Notes: generated by a model not told the origin, from the letters alone. A stretch of 7,319 bases of DNA from Alphaproteobacteria bacterium (GCA_017964705.1 JAGCRL010000088.1:1-7319), one strand, 5' to 3'. Positions 1 to 6,363 are shown, counted from the stretch's first letter. Numbers and translations are program-made.

Positions 1-286
1 TTATTCCATCTGCCGGACTGATTAAAGATTTTGCGGAAGTATCTATTGGACGGGATTTCTTTTTTAAGGCGCGAGTAAAAAATTCATTAAATGTTTTATA
101 ATCTTCAATAGATTGAAGCTCGGCCTCTTTCAAATCTATTTTATAGTATTTCATATAATTTTTGATGATGAAGGTTGTAAATTTTCCTAACTGTGCAGAA
201 GCTATTTTGCCAACTAATCGAGACAGTAATTTCTTAGGTAAAATGTATTGAAGTTTTACTTTTATTGCTTCTGCAAATGTGGTCAT
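1..286 (-). CDS. psd: Phosphatidylserine decarboxylase proenzyme, N-terminal part (cut by window edge)
   Basis: This enzyme decarboxylates phosphatidylserine to phosphatidylethanolamine at the inner face of the cytoplasmic membrane, the last step of PE synthesis. The window holds the first 95 codons, read leftwards from ATG at 286. Against E. coli Psd, recalled from memory, they match without gaps worth noting: LQYILPKK near residues 12-19, YYKIDLKEA near 47-55, FNEFFTRAL near 67-75, RPID at 79-82 and SPADG at 90-94. Asp93 lines up with E. coli Asp90 of the Asp-His-Ser self-processing triad. The His and the LGST cleavage site that yields the pyruvoyl group lie beyond the left edge and cannot be checked. 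A strong Shine-Dalgarno (AGGAGG on the minus strand, 292-297) sits five bases before the ATG and fixes the start. It has its own promoter just upstream (319-346). Identity is very likely; completeness is unknown. Confidence 0.93.
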   Translation of the reverse strand, partial: MTTFAEAIKVKLQYILPKKLLSRLVGKIASAQLGKFTTFIIKNYMKYYKIDLKEAELQSIEDYKTFNEFFTRALKKKSRPIDTSAKSLISPADGI

Positions 287-318
287 CTTCTTCCTCCTTA
301 AACCTTAACATTGCGCTA

Positions 319-346
319 AATATAGCAATACTTAGTGATTTGTCAA
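319..346 (-). promoter_or_regulatory. Predicted sigma-70 promoter of psd
   Basis: On the minus strand a consensus -35 TTGACA (346-341) is followed after 16 bases by TATATT (324-319), which is preceded by TGC and so forms an extended -10. The predicted transcript starts near 312 and gives an untranslated leader of about 25 bases carrying the AGGAGG ribosome site. The -35 begins one base after the T-run of the upstream gene's terminator. A dyad, GCTA-N4-TAGC (315-326), covers the -10. The call rests on motif match only. Confidence 0.7.
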
Positions 347-347
347 T

Positions 348-385
348 AAAAAAACAAGCTTAATTTATTGGATTAAGCTTGTTTT
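348..385 (-). terminator. Intrinsic terminator of the 244-aa gene
   Basis: A perfect 14-bp inverted repeat (arms 351-364 and 372-385, 7-base loop) is centred on two AAGCTT sequences. On the minus strand the second arm ends in, and runs on as, seven T residues (354-348). The hairpin begins seven bases after the stop codon of the 392-1126 gene. On the plus strand the arm ends in only four T residues followed by GG, so the terminator is best oriented for the leftward gene. It insulates psd from that gene. Confidence 0.88.
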
Positions 386-391
386 GGAAAT

Positions 392-1126
392 TCAATTTGA
401 TTTACTTTGAATCAGACTTTGGTAGAACATATCTGCCGTACTTTCCACATCTAATCTGTAATGAATATAGAACTTACGATTTAATGGTTCGTACTTAGGG
501 TCACTTTCAATGAAATGTTCAGCCATCAAAATGCGTATTGTGGCTTCTCTTAGCGGATACTTATTAGCTTGTCTTTGCCAGTTTAGGATATTGAAACTGT
601 TAGCAGCTAAAATATCTCGGTACAAATCGCTATTTTGCCGACGATACAAACTATCAAACAATTCGCCTCTGAAATCATGACTGAAATCAAATACAAAATT
701 CCCACTACACATCAAGCTGATTAAGACTTCTATGCTGGTGTGTTTTAAACATTGATAATTTAAATACGGCCAGGCACAGATGTTAAAACGGCTTAATTTG
801 GAAACAGAGAGTTTTACGATAACTGATATAAATTTTTCAATAATGTCATCATCATCCAATTTGAAAAATTTTTCAGCAATCACTTCGTTTGGAACTTGCG
901 ATTGAACCGGAACGAACTGATGCTCCGATTGATCCGGAGAAAGCCCCTTATATACCCTCACCGGTTGCGAAACTTCTTTATTTCGCAAAAAGGTATGGTA
1001 TGCTTGCGGATTTTTCCCCCACAATGACAAGATTTGAGTGGCTTGTCTTTTGGAAATTACCTCTTTTTTCAGAAGTAATTCTTGTGCTGTTTTGCTATCC
1101 ATAGTCTTATGTTTAATAATATACAT
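392..1126 (-). CDS. Uncharacterised soluble protein, 244 aa
   Basis: I do not recognise this family. The product has no signal peptide or membrane segment and looks cytoplasmic and largely helical. Residues 1-60 are Lys/Arg/Gln-rich. A Gln/Pro/Ser-rich stretch (about 61-82) looks like a flexible linker, an acidic LDDDD cluster lies at 90-94, and the remainder (95-244) is a mixed hydrophobic and charged domain with the motif HDFRGELFDSLYRR near 150-163. No metal-binding or nucleotide-binding motif stands out. The start is uncertain: ATG at 1126 and an in-frame ATG at 1102 (residue 9, beginning MDSKT) are both possible, and neither has a convincing Shine-Dalgarno, unlike psd and the M23 gene. 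The gene has a good promoter (1147-1175) and a strong terminator (348-385), so it is probably a true monocistronic gene. The promoter would give a leader of about 14 bases for the first ATG and about 38 for the second. It may be lineage-specific or acquired. Confidence 0.75.
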   Translation of the reverse strand: MYIIKHKTMDSKTAQELLLKKEVISKRQATQILSLWGKNPQAYHTFLRNKEVSQPVRVYKGLSPDQSEHQFVPVQSQVPNEVIAEKFFKLDDDDIIEKFISVIVKLSVSKLSRFNICAWPYLNYQCLKHTSIEVLISLMCSGNFVFDFSHDFRGELFDSLYRRQNSDLYRDILAANSFNILNWQRQANKYPLREATIRILMAEHFIESDPKYEPLNRKFYIHYRLDVESTADMFYQSLIQSKSN

Positions 1127-1146
1127 GATAAAATTTAGTTGATGTT

Positions 1147-1175
1147 TGTATAATTTTTTTTCATTAAATTGTCAA
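1147..1175 (-). promoter_or_regulatory. Predicted sigma-70 promoter of the 244-aa gene
   Basis: On the minus strand a consensus TTGACA (1175-1170) is followed after 17 bases by TATACA (1152-1147), with a run of seven A residues in the spacer. Transcription would start near 1140. It points away from the M23 gene, making 1127-1352 a divergent promoter region. Confidence 0.65.
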
Positions 1176-1187
1176 GCTTATAATTTT

Positions 1188-1203
1188 ACAGAAGATTTTC
1201 TGT
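1188..1203. repeat. Short perfect dyad in the divergent intergenic region
   Basis: ACAGAA-GATT-TTCTGT is a 6-bp inverted repeat with a 4-base loop. It lies 13 bp upstream of the -35 of the leftward promoter and about 90 bp upstream of the rightward promoter. It could be an operator or activator site, or chance in AT-rich DNA. On the plus strand it is followed by TTTG rather than a clean T-run, and no plus-strand gene precedes it, so it is unlikely to be a terminator. Confidence 0.3.
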
Positions 1204-1292
1204 TTTGTTGTTTGACTTTTATGTCTTTTAAATTTGCTTGTTTTATCATATTTTAAATTATTCACCTTTTGCCAAAAAATATAAAATATTTG

Positions 1293-1321
1293 TTGATTTT
1301 TTGTTTAAAATATTGTATATA
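1293..1321 (+). promoter_or_regulatory. Predicted sigma-70 promoter of the M23 peptidase gene
   Basis: TTGATT (1293-1298) and TATATA (1316-1321) are separated by 17 bases. Transcription would start near 1328, leaving a leader of about 25 bases that includes the AGGAAG ribosome site (1338-1343). The surrounding DNA is extremely AT-rich, so alternative hexamers exist and the exact site is uncertain. Confidence 0.5.
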
Positions 1322-1352
1322 TACGTATCTTTTTTCTAGGAAGTAAAAGAAA

Positions 1353-3167
1353 ATGACAGAATCAAACAGAATATATCTAAGCGCTCAAGAGCTATTTGAT
1401 GAGGTACAACCTATTGGTAATGTGCTTGGATTTTCTATTGAAAAAAAGGATTTCATCAATCACCTTCCGGAATTTTATAAATTTAATCAAAAATATCATG
1501 ATGTTGTTAATCTTTATGTTTTTAAGCATGCAGAACAATTAAAAGATTTAACCGATAATTATATGCAGAAGGAACATCTTACGCTTAATTTGGCCATGAT
1601 TAAAGCCAGACAACAGCTTATTGCAGAAGCACAACAAAAAATTGTTAAAAAAGAGCTTCATATTTTTTATCCTAATTATCTTAAGAAACAAATTATCTCT
1701 AAAATTAAAAATGATTTCTTGACACAACCTGCCTGCTCTACTGATGATATATTAAAGAAGATATCCGATTGGAAAGATGCTTATACCTATACCATTTTAG
1801 GTGAGCAAAGATCTAAAACTTTATTACGCAGATCTAATTCTGATAAATTAAAAATCATTATGGATGATTTGAAAATTTCATCAAAAGATGGGGCTCGTTT
1901 TAGAATGGCACTGTCTCGCTATAAAGGAACATTAAATTCTTTTTTAAATGATTTCGGTAAGCAACAAGTTCCGTTTTTTCATTCTTCTGCAACTGTTTCT
2001 ACCCAAAACAATTCTGCTTTAACTACAGATAAAGTGCAGCAGTCAGTTGATAAACAACCTTCTATCAAAGGTAAAGCTGCTATATTTTCTATACATTCTT
2101 TCCATTTTCCATCGCTTACCCCTTATATTCGCAAACTCGCTCTTAAGAAACGAATTAGCTGCGGGTATAAAAAAATAACTATGGCTTGGAAGGCTTTCTT
2201 TTATTGGTTACAGAATCATAAAAAAATACATAAGATTAAACGAATTCATTTTAATTTTGATTGGCGGAATAAAATTAAACCTATCCAATTGCCTACGGCC
2301 AAGCTTGTTTATTTAAAAAATAATTCACATTCTTTAAGAGTTGCAGCAGTTATAATGCCCTTTATCGGCTTGGGATATTTTTTGGGCTACAAACTTGCTT
2401 GCAGAGCAGAAGCAATGCCTGCTTCACCTCGTATCAACTATAATACTGCTCGTGATTCTATATCTCCGCTAGCACTCTTTCAGGCTAAGAAAAATTTTGC
2501 AGAGCTTAATGATTTTTATGCACCACCTGTTGTTCGGAGTGTTTATAAATTAGAAGAAACTTCATTAAAAGAGCAAGAAAAAGAAACTAAAGCAGAAACT
2601 AAAAAAGAAGCTAAGAAAGAAGCTAAGAAACAAACTAAAAAAGAAACTACTCAACAAAAAGCATTAGCTAAAGAAAATAATAAAAAAGCAAAAAAACAAG
2701 CCGCTCAACCAGTTGTTCAAAACGATATCTACTATGTTGATGGAATGTATATGGATCTGCAACCTTTGAATTGTTCAAACGTACATATATCTTCGCGTTT
2801 TGGATTGAGGAAAGATCCTTTTACTGGTAGAGGACGGAAGCATTATGGTATAGATTATGCTGCTCCAAGCGGTTCTCCTATTTATGCCAGTGCAGATGGT
2901 GTAGTTCAATCAGCAAATTGGGTCAGAGGGTATGGACAATATATTGTTATTAAACACAATGATACATATTCTACAGCTTATGCTCATATGAGCCGTTTTG
3001 CTGATGGAATAAATCCAGGCACAAAAGTTCAACGTGGACAAACTATAGGATATGTCGGATCCACAGGACGTTCGACAGGACCTCACCTTCATTTTGAAGT
3101 TAAAAAACACGGAAAAAATATTGATCCTTTTATATTAGCAAATTCCAGAGATTACGCCAGTCGCTAA
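1353..3167 (+). CDS. Membrane-anchored M23 family metallopeptidase with long N-terminal extension, 604 aa
   Basis: The C-terminal domain (about 470-597) is a LytM/M23 zinc endopeptidase of the kind that cuts peptide bridges in peptidoglycan. All hallmark residues are present: RFGLR before the domain core, zinc ligands His497 and Asp501 (HYGID), active-site His545 (YAHMS), and the HLH motif at 578-580 whose His580 is the third zinc ligand. It should therefore be catalytically competent rather than a degenerate EnvC/NlpD-type activator. One hydrophobic segment (about 330-349) divides the protein. The 329 residues before it have no signal peptide, are rich in Lys and helices, and become very basic from about 235 to 325, which suggests a cytoplasmic N-terminus and periplasmic peptidase. 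Ala-Glu-Ala at 352-354 directly after the membrane segment could be a signal-peptidase site. A Lys/Glu/Gln/Thr-rich linker (406-451) follows. The start is ATG 1353 with AGGAAG nine bases upstream. I recognise no family for the N-terminal part. No LysM or SPOR domain is seen. Confidence 0.9.
   Translation: MTESNRIYLSAQELFDEVQPIGNVLGFSIEKKDFINHLPEFYKFNQKYHDVVNLYVFKHAEQLKDLTDNYMQKEHLTLNLAMIKARQQLIAEAQQKIVKKELHIFYPNYLKKQIISKIKNDFLTQPACSTDDILKKISDWKDAYTYTILGEQRSKTLLRRSNSDKLKIIMDDLKISSKDGARFRMALSRYKGTLNSFLNDFGKQQVPFFHSSATVSTQNNSALTTDKVQQSVDKQPSIKGKAAIFSIHSFHFPSLTPYIRKLALKKRISCGYKKITMAWKAFFYWLQNHKKIHKIKRIHFNFDWRNKIKPIQLPTAKLVYLKNNSHSLRVAAVIMPFIGLGYFLGYKLACRAEAMPASPRINYNTARDSISPLALFQAKKNFAELNDFYAPPVVRSVYKLEETSLKEQEKETKAETKKEAKKEAKKQTKKETTQQKALAKENNKKAKKQAAQPVVQNDIYYVDGMYMDLQPLNCSNVHISSRFGLRKDPFTGRGRKHYGIDYAAPSGSPIYASADGVVQSANWVRGYGQYIVIKHNDTYSTAYAHMSRFADGINPGTKVQRGQTIGYVGSTGRSTGPHLHFEVKKHGKNIDPFILANSRDYASR
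2580..2651 (+). repeat. Six 12-base repeats encoding a Lys-rich tetrapeptide linker
   Basis: Inside the M23 gene six consecutive 12-base units encode K-E-T-K, A-E-T-K, K-E-A-K, K-E-A-K, K-Q-T-K and K-E-T-T (residues 410-433). Units three and four (2604-2615 and 2616-2627) are identical at the DNA level. The in-frame unit means that copy-number change would lengthen or shorten the linker between membrane anchor and peptidase without breaking the frame. Such a Lys-rich linker could contact anionic wall or lipid, but that is inference. Confidence 0.8.
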
Positions 3168-3217
3168 TCAGTTTTAATATCTCTTTTTATTTCACTTGGA
3201 ATATAATTTATTTTAGC

Positions 3218-3247
3218 TTGACTTAAAGCTTAATTTTCTGCTATTGA
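3218..3247 (+). promoter_or_regulatory. Possible promoter of the glycosyltransferase gene
   Basis: TTGACT (3218-3223) is followed after 18 bases by TATTGA (3242-3247), which is preceded by TGC as an extended -10. Predicted transcription would start near 3254, giving a leader of about 19 bases with the AAGGAG ribosome site. The -10 is a weak match and lies inside a perfect dyad. No clear terminator follows the M23 gene, so read-through from it is also possible. Confidence 0.4.
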
Positions 3248-3258
3248 TAGCATAAGCT
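3227..3258. repeat. Dyad over the predicted -10 of the glycosyltransferase gene
   Basis: TGCTAT-TG-ATAGCA (3239-3252) is a perfect inverted repeat. It is flanked by a second pair of arms, AGCTTA (3227-3232) and TAAGCT (3253-3258), with six unpaired bases on one side. There is no following T-run, so it does not look like a terminator. Its position over the -10 and just before the ribosome site fits an operator or a leader hairpin. Its core GCTA-N4-TAGC also occurs at the psd promoter (315-326). Confidence 0.45.
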
Positions 3259-3260
3259 GT

Positions 3261-3266
3261 AAGGAG
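3261..3266 (+). promoter_or_regulatory. Ribosome binding site that selects ATG 3273 over GTG 3270
   Basis: AAGGAG ends six bases before ATG 3273 but only three bases before the in-frame GTG at 3270. Normal spacing therefore favours the ATG, giving a 516-residue product. Confidence 0.75.
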
Positions 3267-3272
3267 AAAGTG

Positions 3273-4823
3273 ATGACTAAAAAGATTGGATTTTATCATT
3301 GCATAACGTTTTTGTTATTGCTTTGGTTTACTAATCTTTTTGCTTTATCTCATTCTATTGGTTTGATATGTTCTAATTTTTTTGTTTGCGGTTTGGTTTT
3401 TATTTATCTAAACCCCACAAAAATATCTTATCGATATCAAATTGTTCTTGTTTTATATCTAATTTTAACAACGGTTTTACTTAGATACTTCATTTCACCT
3501 TATTGGGGGGGATGGCTTTTTTTATTGTTAATTGTACTATCTGTTATTCCTTATATAAAACAAGTTTCTATATTAACGAGCGGTTTTTTTATTTTATGCG
3601 GAGCTGGATTTTTTAATTTATCTTTTATATCGCAGACACAGATTACTGATGTTCAATATGATTTTGCTTCTTGTTATAATTATATTGAATATATTATGGA
3701 AAATAATCTTTTATTTTGGAATGAGAACCCTATTATCACACGCCCAAGCTACTCAACTTATCATCCTATCTTACACTTTTTTATGGCGGCCTTAGCTATC
3801 AGAAGCGGTGAACTGATTGGTTTTTCTAAAAGTATTTCCAATGAAGCTACACAAGTGATATTTTGCTTTTATATGTTTTGGTATGGGCTGATTTGCATAC
3901 GTATTCTTAATTTCTTTAATTTCTCACGCATAACATTTTGCTCGTTGATTGCCTTTATTGTTTTTTTTCCTATTTATCAGGCTATTTCCGGTTATTTTAA
4001 TAATGATTGTCTGTTACTTCCTTTGCAAGCAGGAACACTCTATTATGCTCTGTGCTATTATCATGATGATGGGCGAAAAAATTTATTCTTAATTTGGCTT
4101 TTTGCTACATTAGCTGCACTAACAAAACTTTCGGGAATTATTGTTTTACCAGCTGTCGTTTTTTTTCTTGCAATTAAATTATATAAAAAAAGAAATAAGT
4201 ATATCTTGCGAGATTTAATTATTTTTGCAGTATTTTTATTACTTGGATTAAGCATTTGGCCTTGTTATCAACATTTTGTATTTCATCTTCCTCCTAACTT
4301 TGTACCGCCGCAAACTAATCTAAGTTTGGAAAATTATACGATATGGCAACGTTTTTCACCATGGAAAGGATTTTTCTATGATGATTTATTTTATCATGAT
4401 TTTGGTATTAATATTTGGGAAACATTGACTAAAACCGCACTCTTCGGACAATGGGATATTGCTCAACGTGCCACCATTATTTTACCTTTGGTGAGATTTT
4501 TTGTTTCTTTATTTAAGATTATCTTGTTTACTATATTAATAGCTGTTTTTTATTTGATATATAAACAAAAAAAATCTGTTATGACTTGGTTTTGCCTTAT
4601 ATTATTAAGCAGTTTAATCGGAGGAATTGTTTCTCTTAGTTTGATGCATCCATATATGTGTAATCAGGATTTTCGCTATATTGCCATTCTTCCGTTGGCT
4701 TGGTCACTGATATTGGGATTATTTATGGAAAAAATGCCTGTTAAGATACGTTGGGGCATTGCCGGTATTTTGAATTGCTTTGCTTTTTTAGCTGTTTTTA
4801 TTTGGCATTGGGTTTCATTCTAA
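3273..4823 (+). CDS. GT-C fold membrane glycosyltransferase (family 39/ArnT-like), 516 aa
   Basis: This is a polytopic inner-membrane protein with about ten to twelve hydrophobic segments. It resembles the dolichyl-phosphate-mannose mannosyltransferase/ArnT superfamily, which transfers a sugar from a polyprenyl-phosphate carrier to a lipid, glycan or protein on the periplasmic side. Supporting features, numbered from ATG 3273, are: the acidic pair Asp126 and Asp130 in the first large outer loop (D-V-Q-Y-D), the usual place of the catalytic Asp; YHPxLH at 163-168; NND at 243-245; TKLSG at 284-288; and DFRYI at 466-470 near the end. All recall a subgroup of uncharacterised bacterial glycosyltransferases with the same ordered motifs. 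Length is typical. The acceptor and sugar cannot be told from sequence, so no symbol is given. It lies 105 bp after the M23 gene and 97 bp before trkH. The coding sequence contains a G7 tract (3505-3511) and two T8 tracts (3961-3968, 4159-4166). Confidence 0.8.
   Translation: MTKKIGFYHCITFLLLLWFTNLFALSHSIGLICSNFFVCGLVFIYLNPTKISYRYQIVLVLYLILTTVLLRYFISPYWGGWLFLLLIVLSVIPYIKQVSILTSGFFILCGAGFFNLSFISQTQITDVQYDFASCYNYIEYIMENNLLFWNENPIITRPSYSTYHPILHFFMAALAIRSGELIGFSKSISNEATQVIFCFYMFWYGLICIRILNFFNFSRITFCSLIAFIVFFPIYQAISGYFNNDCLLLPLQAGTLYYALCYYHDDGRKNLFLIWLFATLAALTKLSGIIVLPAVVFFLAIKLYKKRNKYILRDLIIFAVFLLLGLSIWPCYQHFVFHLPPNFVPPQTNLSLENYTIWQRFSPWKGFFYDDLFYHDFGINIWETLTKTALFGQWDIAQRATIILPLVRFFVSLFKIILFTILIAVFYLIYKQKKSVMTWFCLILLSSLIGGIVSLSLMHPYMCNQDFRYIAILPLAWSLILGLFMEKMPVKIRWGIAGILNCFAFLAVFIWHWVSF
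3505..3511 (+). repeat. G7 homopolymer inside the glycosyltransferase gene
   Basis: Seven consecutive G residues encode part of Y-W-G-G-W. Such a run is conspicuous in DNA this AT-rich. A one-base slip would truncate the protein early. Tracts that drive phase variation are usually somewhat longer, so this is only a candidate contingency site. Confidence 0.85.
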
Positions 4824-4860
4824 ATAAGAATGTTTTTTGTGGGGAAAAAAGTTGTTCTGA

Positions 4861-4889
4861 TTGCAATATATTAAAGAGCGGCTTATTTT
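4861..4889 (+). promoter_or_regulatory. Weak candidate promoter for trkH
   Basis: In the 97-bp gap after the glycosyltransferase gene, TTGCAA (4861-4866) and TATTTT (4884-4889) are 17 bases apart and would start transcription near 4896. Both hexamers are imperfect and the region is AT-rich. Co-transcription from the upstream gene is equally possible because no terminator is evident. Confidence 0.25.
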
Positions 4890-4920
4890 TATTTTATATA
4901 TATGAAAAGAGGCTTGTAAG

Positions 4921-6363
4921 ATGTGGCGTCCGATTTTTATGATTAATGGCTTTATTATGCTTATTTTAGGCTTGATTATGATGATCCCTGCCTTTGCCTT
5001 ATATTATTATAGCGGGTACCCAGATTACGGATTTGTTCAAAGCGGATTGATTGCTATTTTTTTAGGTGGAGCTCTTTTTTTAGGTAATTATGAATCTATT
5101 CGAAAAATTTCTATTTTACAGGGATATCTGATTACCGTTTGCTTATGGTTTATTACACCTGTTATTTGTGCTTTACCTTTCTTATTTAATGCTGATACCA
5201 ATCAGCTTCATAATGCTATATTTGAAGCTGCAGCCGGAATTACAACAACCAGTTCTACTATATTAAATGATATTGAGTCTCAACCGAAATCTATTTTGCT
5301 TTGGCGTTCCATGCTTAATGGCTTGGGGGGTATTGGAATTGTTATTTTTGCAGTAGCATTATCTCCATTTTTGGGGACTGGCGGTATGCAACTATTCAGC
5401 AAAGAAAACTCTGATACTGAAGAAAAGTTTTTGCCTAAGATCAGTTATATTGCTAACGATATTATTATTGTTTATATATTGCTCAATGTGGTTTGTGCTA
5501 TGTTGCTTAAATTTTTTGGAATGAATTGGTTTGATGCAATTACTTGGGCTTTGTCCACTATCAGCACCGGCGGTTTTTCGATTAAAAATGCTTCTATTGC
5601 TTTTTATGATAATGCAACTTTTGAACTTATTATTGCGCTATTTATGATTTTGGGTGCTTTGCCTTTTACTTACTTTATTATTCTTTTTAAGCGAAGATCT
5701 TTTTCTGTATTGGTGGGAAATGCGCAAGTAAACACCTTTTTGAAACTGATTGTATTTTATATTACAACGCTTACGGTTTATTACGCTTATCATGCAGATG
5801 TTTCTTTTATGACATCTTTCAGAATTATCGGTTTTAACATTATTTCTACCATTACAACAGCAGGAATTTATTCGGCTGATTATACAACATGGGGATCTTG
5901 GGCGGTTATTTTATTTCTTATTTTATTTTTACATGGCGGATGTACCGGTTCTACAACCGGATCTATTAAGATATTCAGATGGCAAGTTATTACCGCATTT
6001 TTACGCAAACACATTATTACGGCGCTTTCTCCTCATCAAGTGGTGGTGATGAAAGCCGGAGATAAAGTTATTGATGATAAGATTGTAGCTTCGGTATTTG
6101 CTTTGGTTTTATCTTTTATATTAGGAATTTTATTTTTTACATTGATTATTGCTTTTAGCGGAGTTGATTTTATGACTGCTCTGGGAGCTGTGGCCGGAAC
6201 AATTACCGGTGTGGGAACAGGACTAAGCAAAGCTATCGGTCCACAAGGAAATTTTGCAGAATTTTCCCCATTTGTTAAATATGTGCTTTCTTTGGTTATG
6301 GTATTAGGGCGCTTGGAAGTTATTACCGTAGTTGTGTTGCTGGGCAAAATTCGGTGGCACTGA
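4921..6363 (+). CDS. trkH: TrkH-type potassium uptake protein, 480 aa
   Basis: This is the membrane-pore subunit of the Trk K+ uptake system; it normally works with the cytoplasmic NAD/ATP-binding TrkA ring, which is not in the window. Four membrane-pore-membrane repeats are recognisable from their pore loops: TTTSST (108-113), STGGFS (215-220), TTAGIY (312-317) and GVGTGLS (430-436). Other family signatures are GGIGIVI after the first repeat, GGMQLF near 155, HGGCTGSTTGSIK (338-350) and the gating-region GRLE (463-466). Length and C-terminus (a short basic tail) are normal for the family, so the gene looks intact. The start ATG 4921 has AGAGG (4908-4912) eight bases upstream. The oddity is Ser111 where the family has the first selectivity-filter Gly; the other three filter glycines (217, 315, 432) are kept. 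Family assignment is firm; ion selectivity is open. Confidence 0.93.
   Translation: MWRPIFMINGFIMLILGLIMMIPAFALYYYSGYPDYGFVQSGLIAIFLGGALFLGNYESIRKISILQGYLITVCLWFITPVICALPFLFNADTNQLHNAIFEAAAGITTTSSTILNDIESQPKSILLWRSMLNGLGGIGIVIFAVALSPFLGTGGMQLFSKENSDTEEKFLPKISYIANDIIIVYILLNVVCAMLLKFFGMNWFDAITWALSTISTGGFSIKNASIAFYDNATFELIIALFMILGALPFTYFIILFKRRSFSVLVGNAQVNTFLKLIVFYITTLTVYYAYHADVSFMTSFRIIGFNIISTITTAGIYSADYTTWGSWAVILFLILFLHGGCTGSTTGSIKIFRWQVITAFLRKHIITALSPHQVVVMKAGDKVIDDKIVASVFALVLSFILGILFFTLIIAFSGVDFMTALGAVAGTITGVGTGLSKAIGPQGNFAEFSPFVKYVLSLVMVLGRLEVITVVVLLGKIRWH

Noticed and set aside
889..1104. A plus-strand 71-codon open frame opposite the 244-aa gene
   Set aside because: It overlaps a longer gene that has a promoter and terminator; the translation resembles no family and has no ribosome site.
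3168..3217. Terminator directly after the M23 gene
   Set aside because: The stretch is T-rich, but no inverted repeat precedes the T-runs.
4833..4848. T6-GTGG-GG-A6 as a terminator after the glycosyltransferase gene
   Set aside because: The stem would be six A-T pairs only, with no GC pairs and no following T-run; it is too weak to call.
4751..4942. A plus-strand 63-codon open frame bridging the glycosyltransferase and trkH genes
   Set aside because: It lies mostly within the end of the glycosyltransferase gene in another frame, overlaps the trkH start, has no ribosome site and shows no coding character.
6036..6347. A minus-strand 103-codon open frame inside trkH
   Set aside because: It is antisense to strongly conserved TrkH sequence; its Thr/Pro/Ile-rich composition is the mirror of membrane-protein codons.
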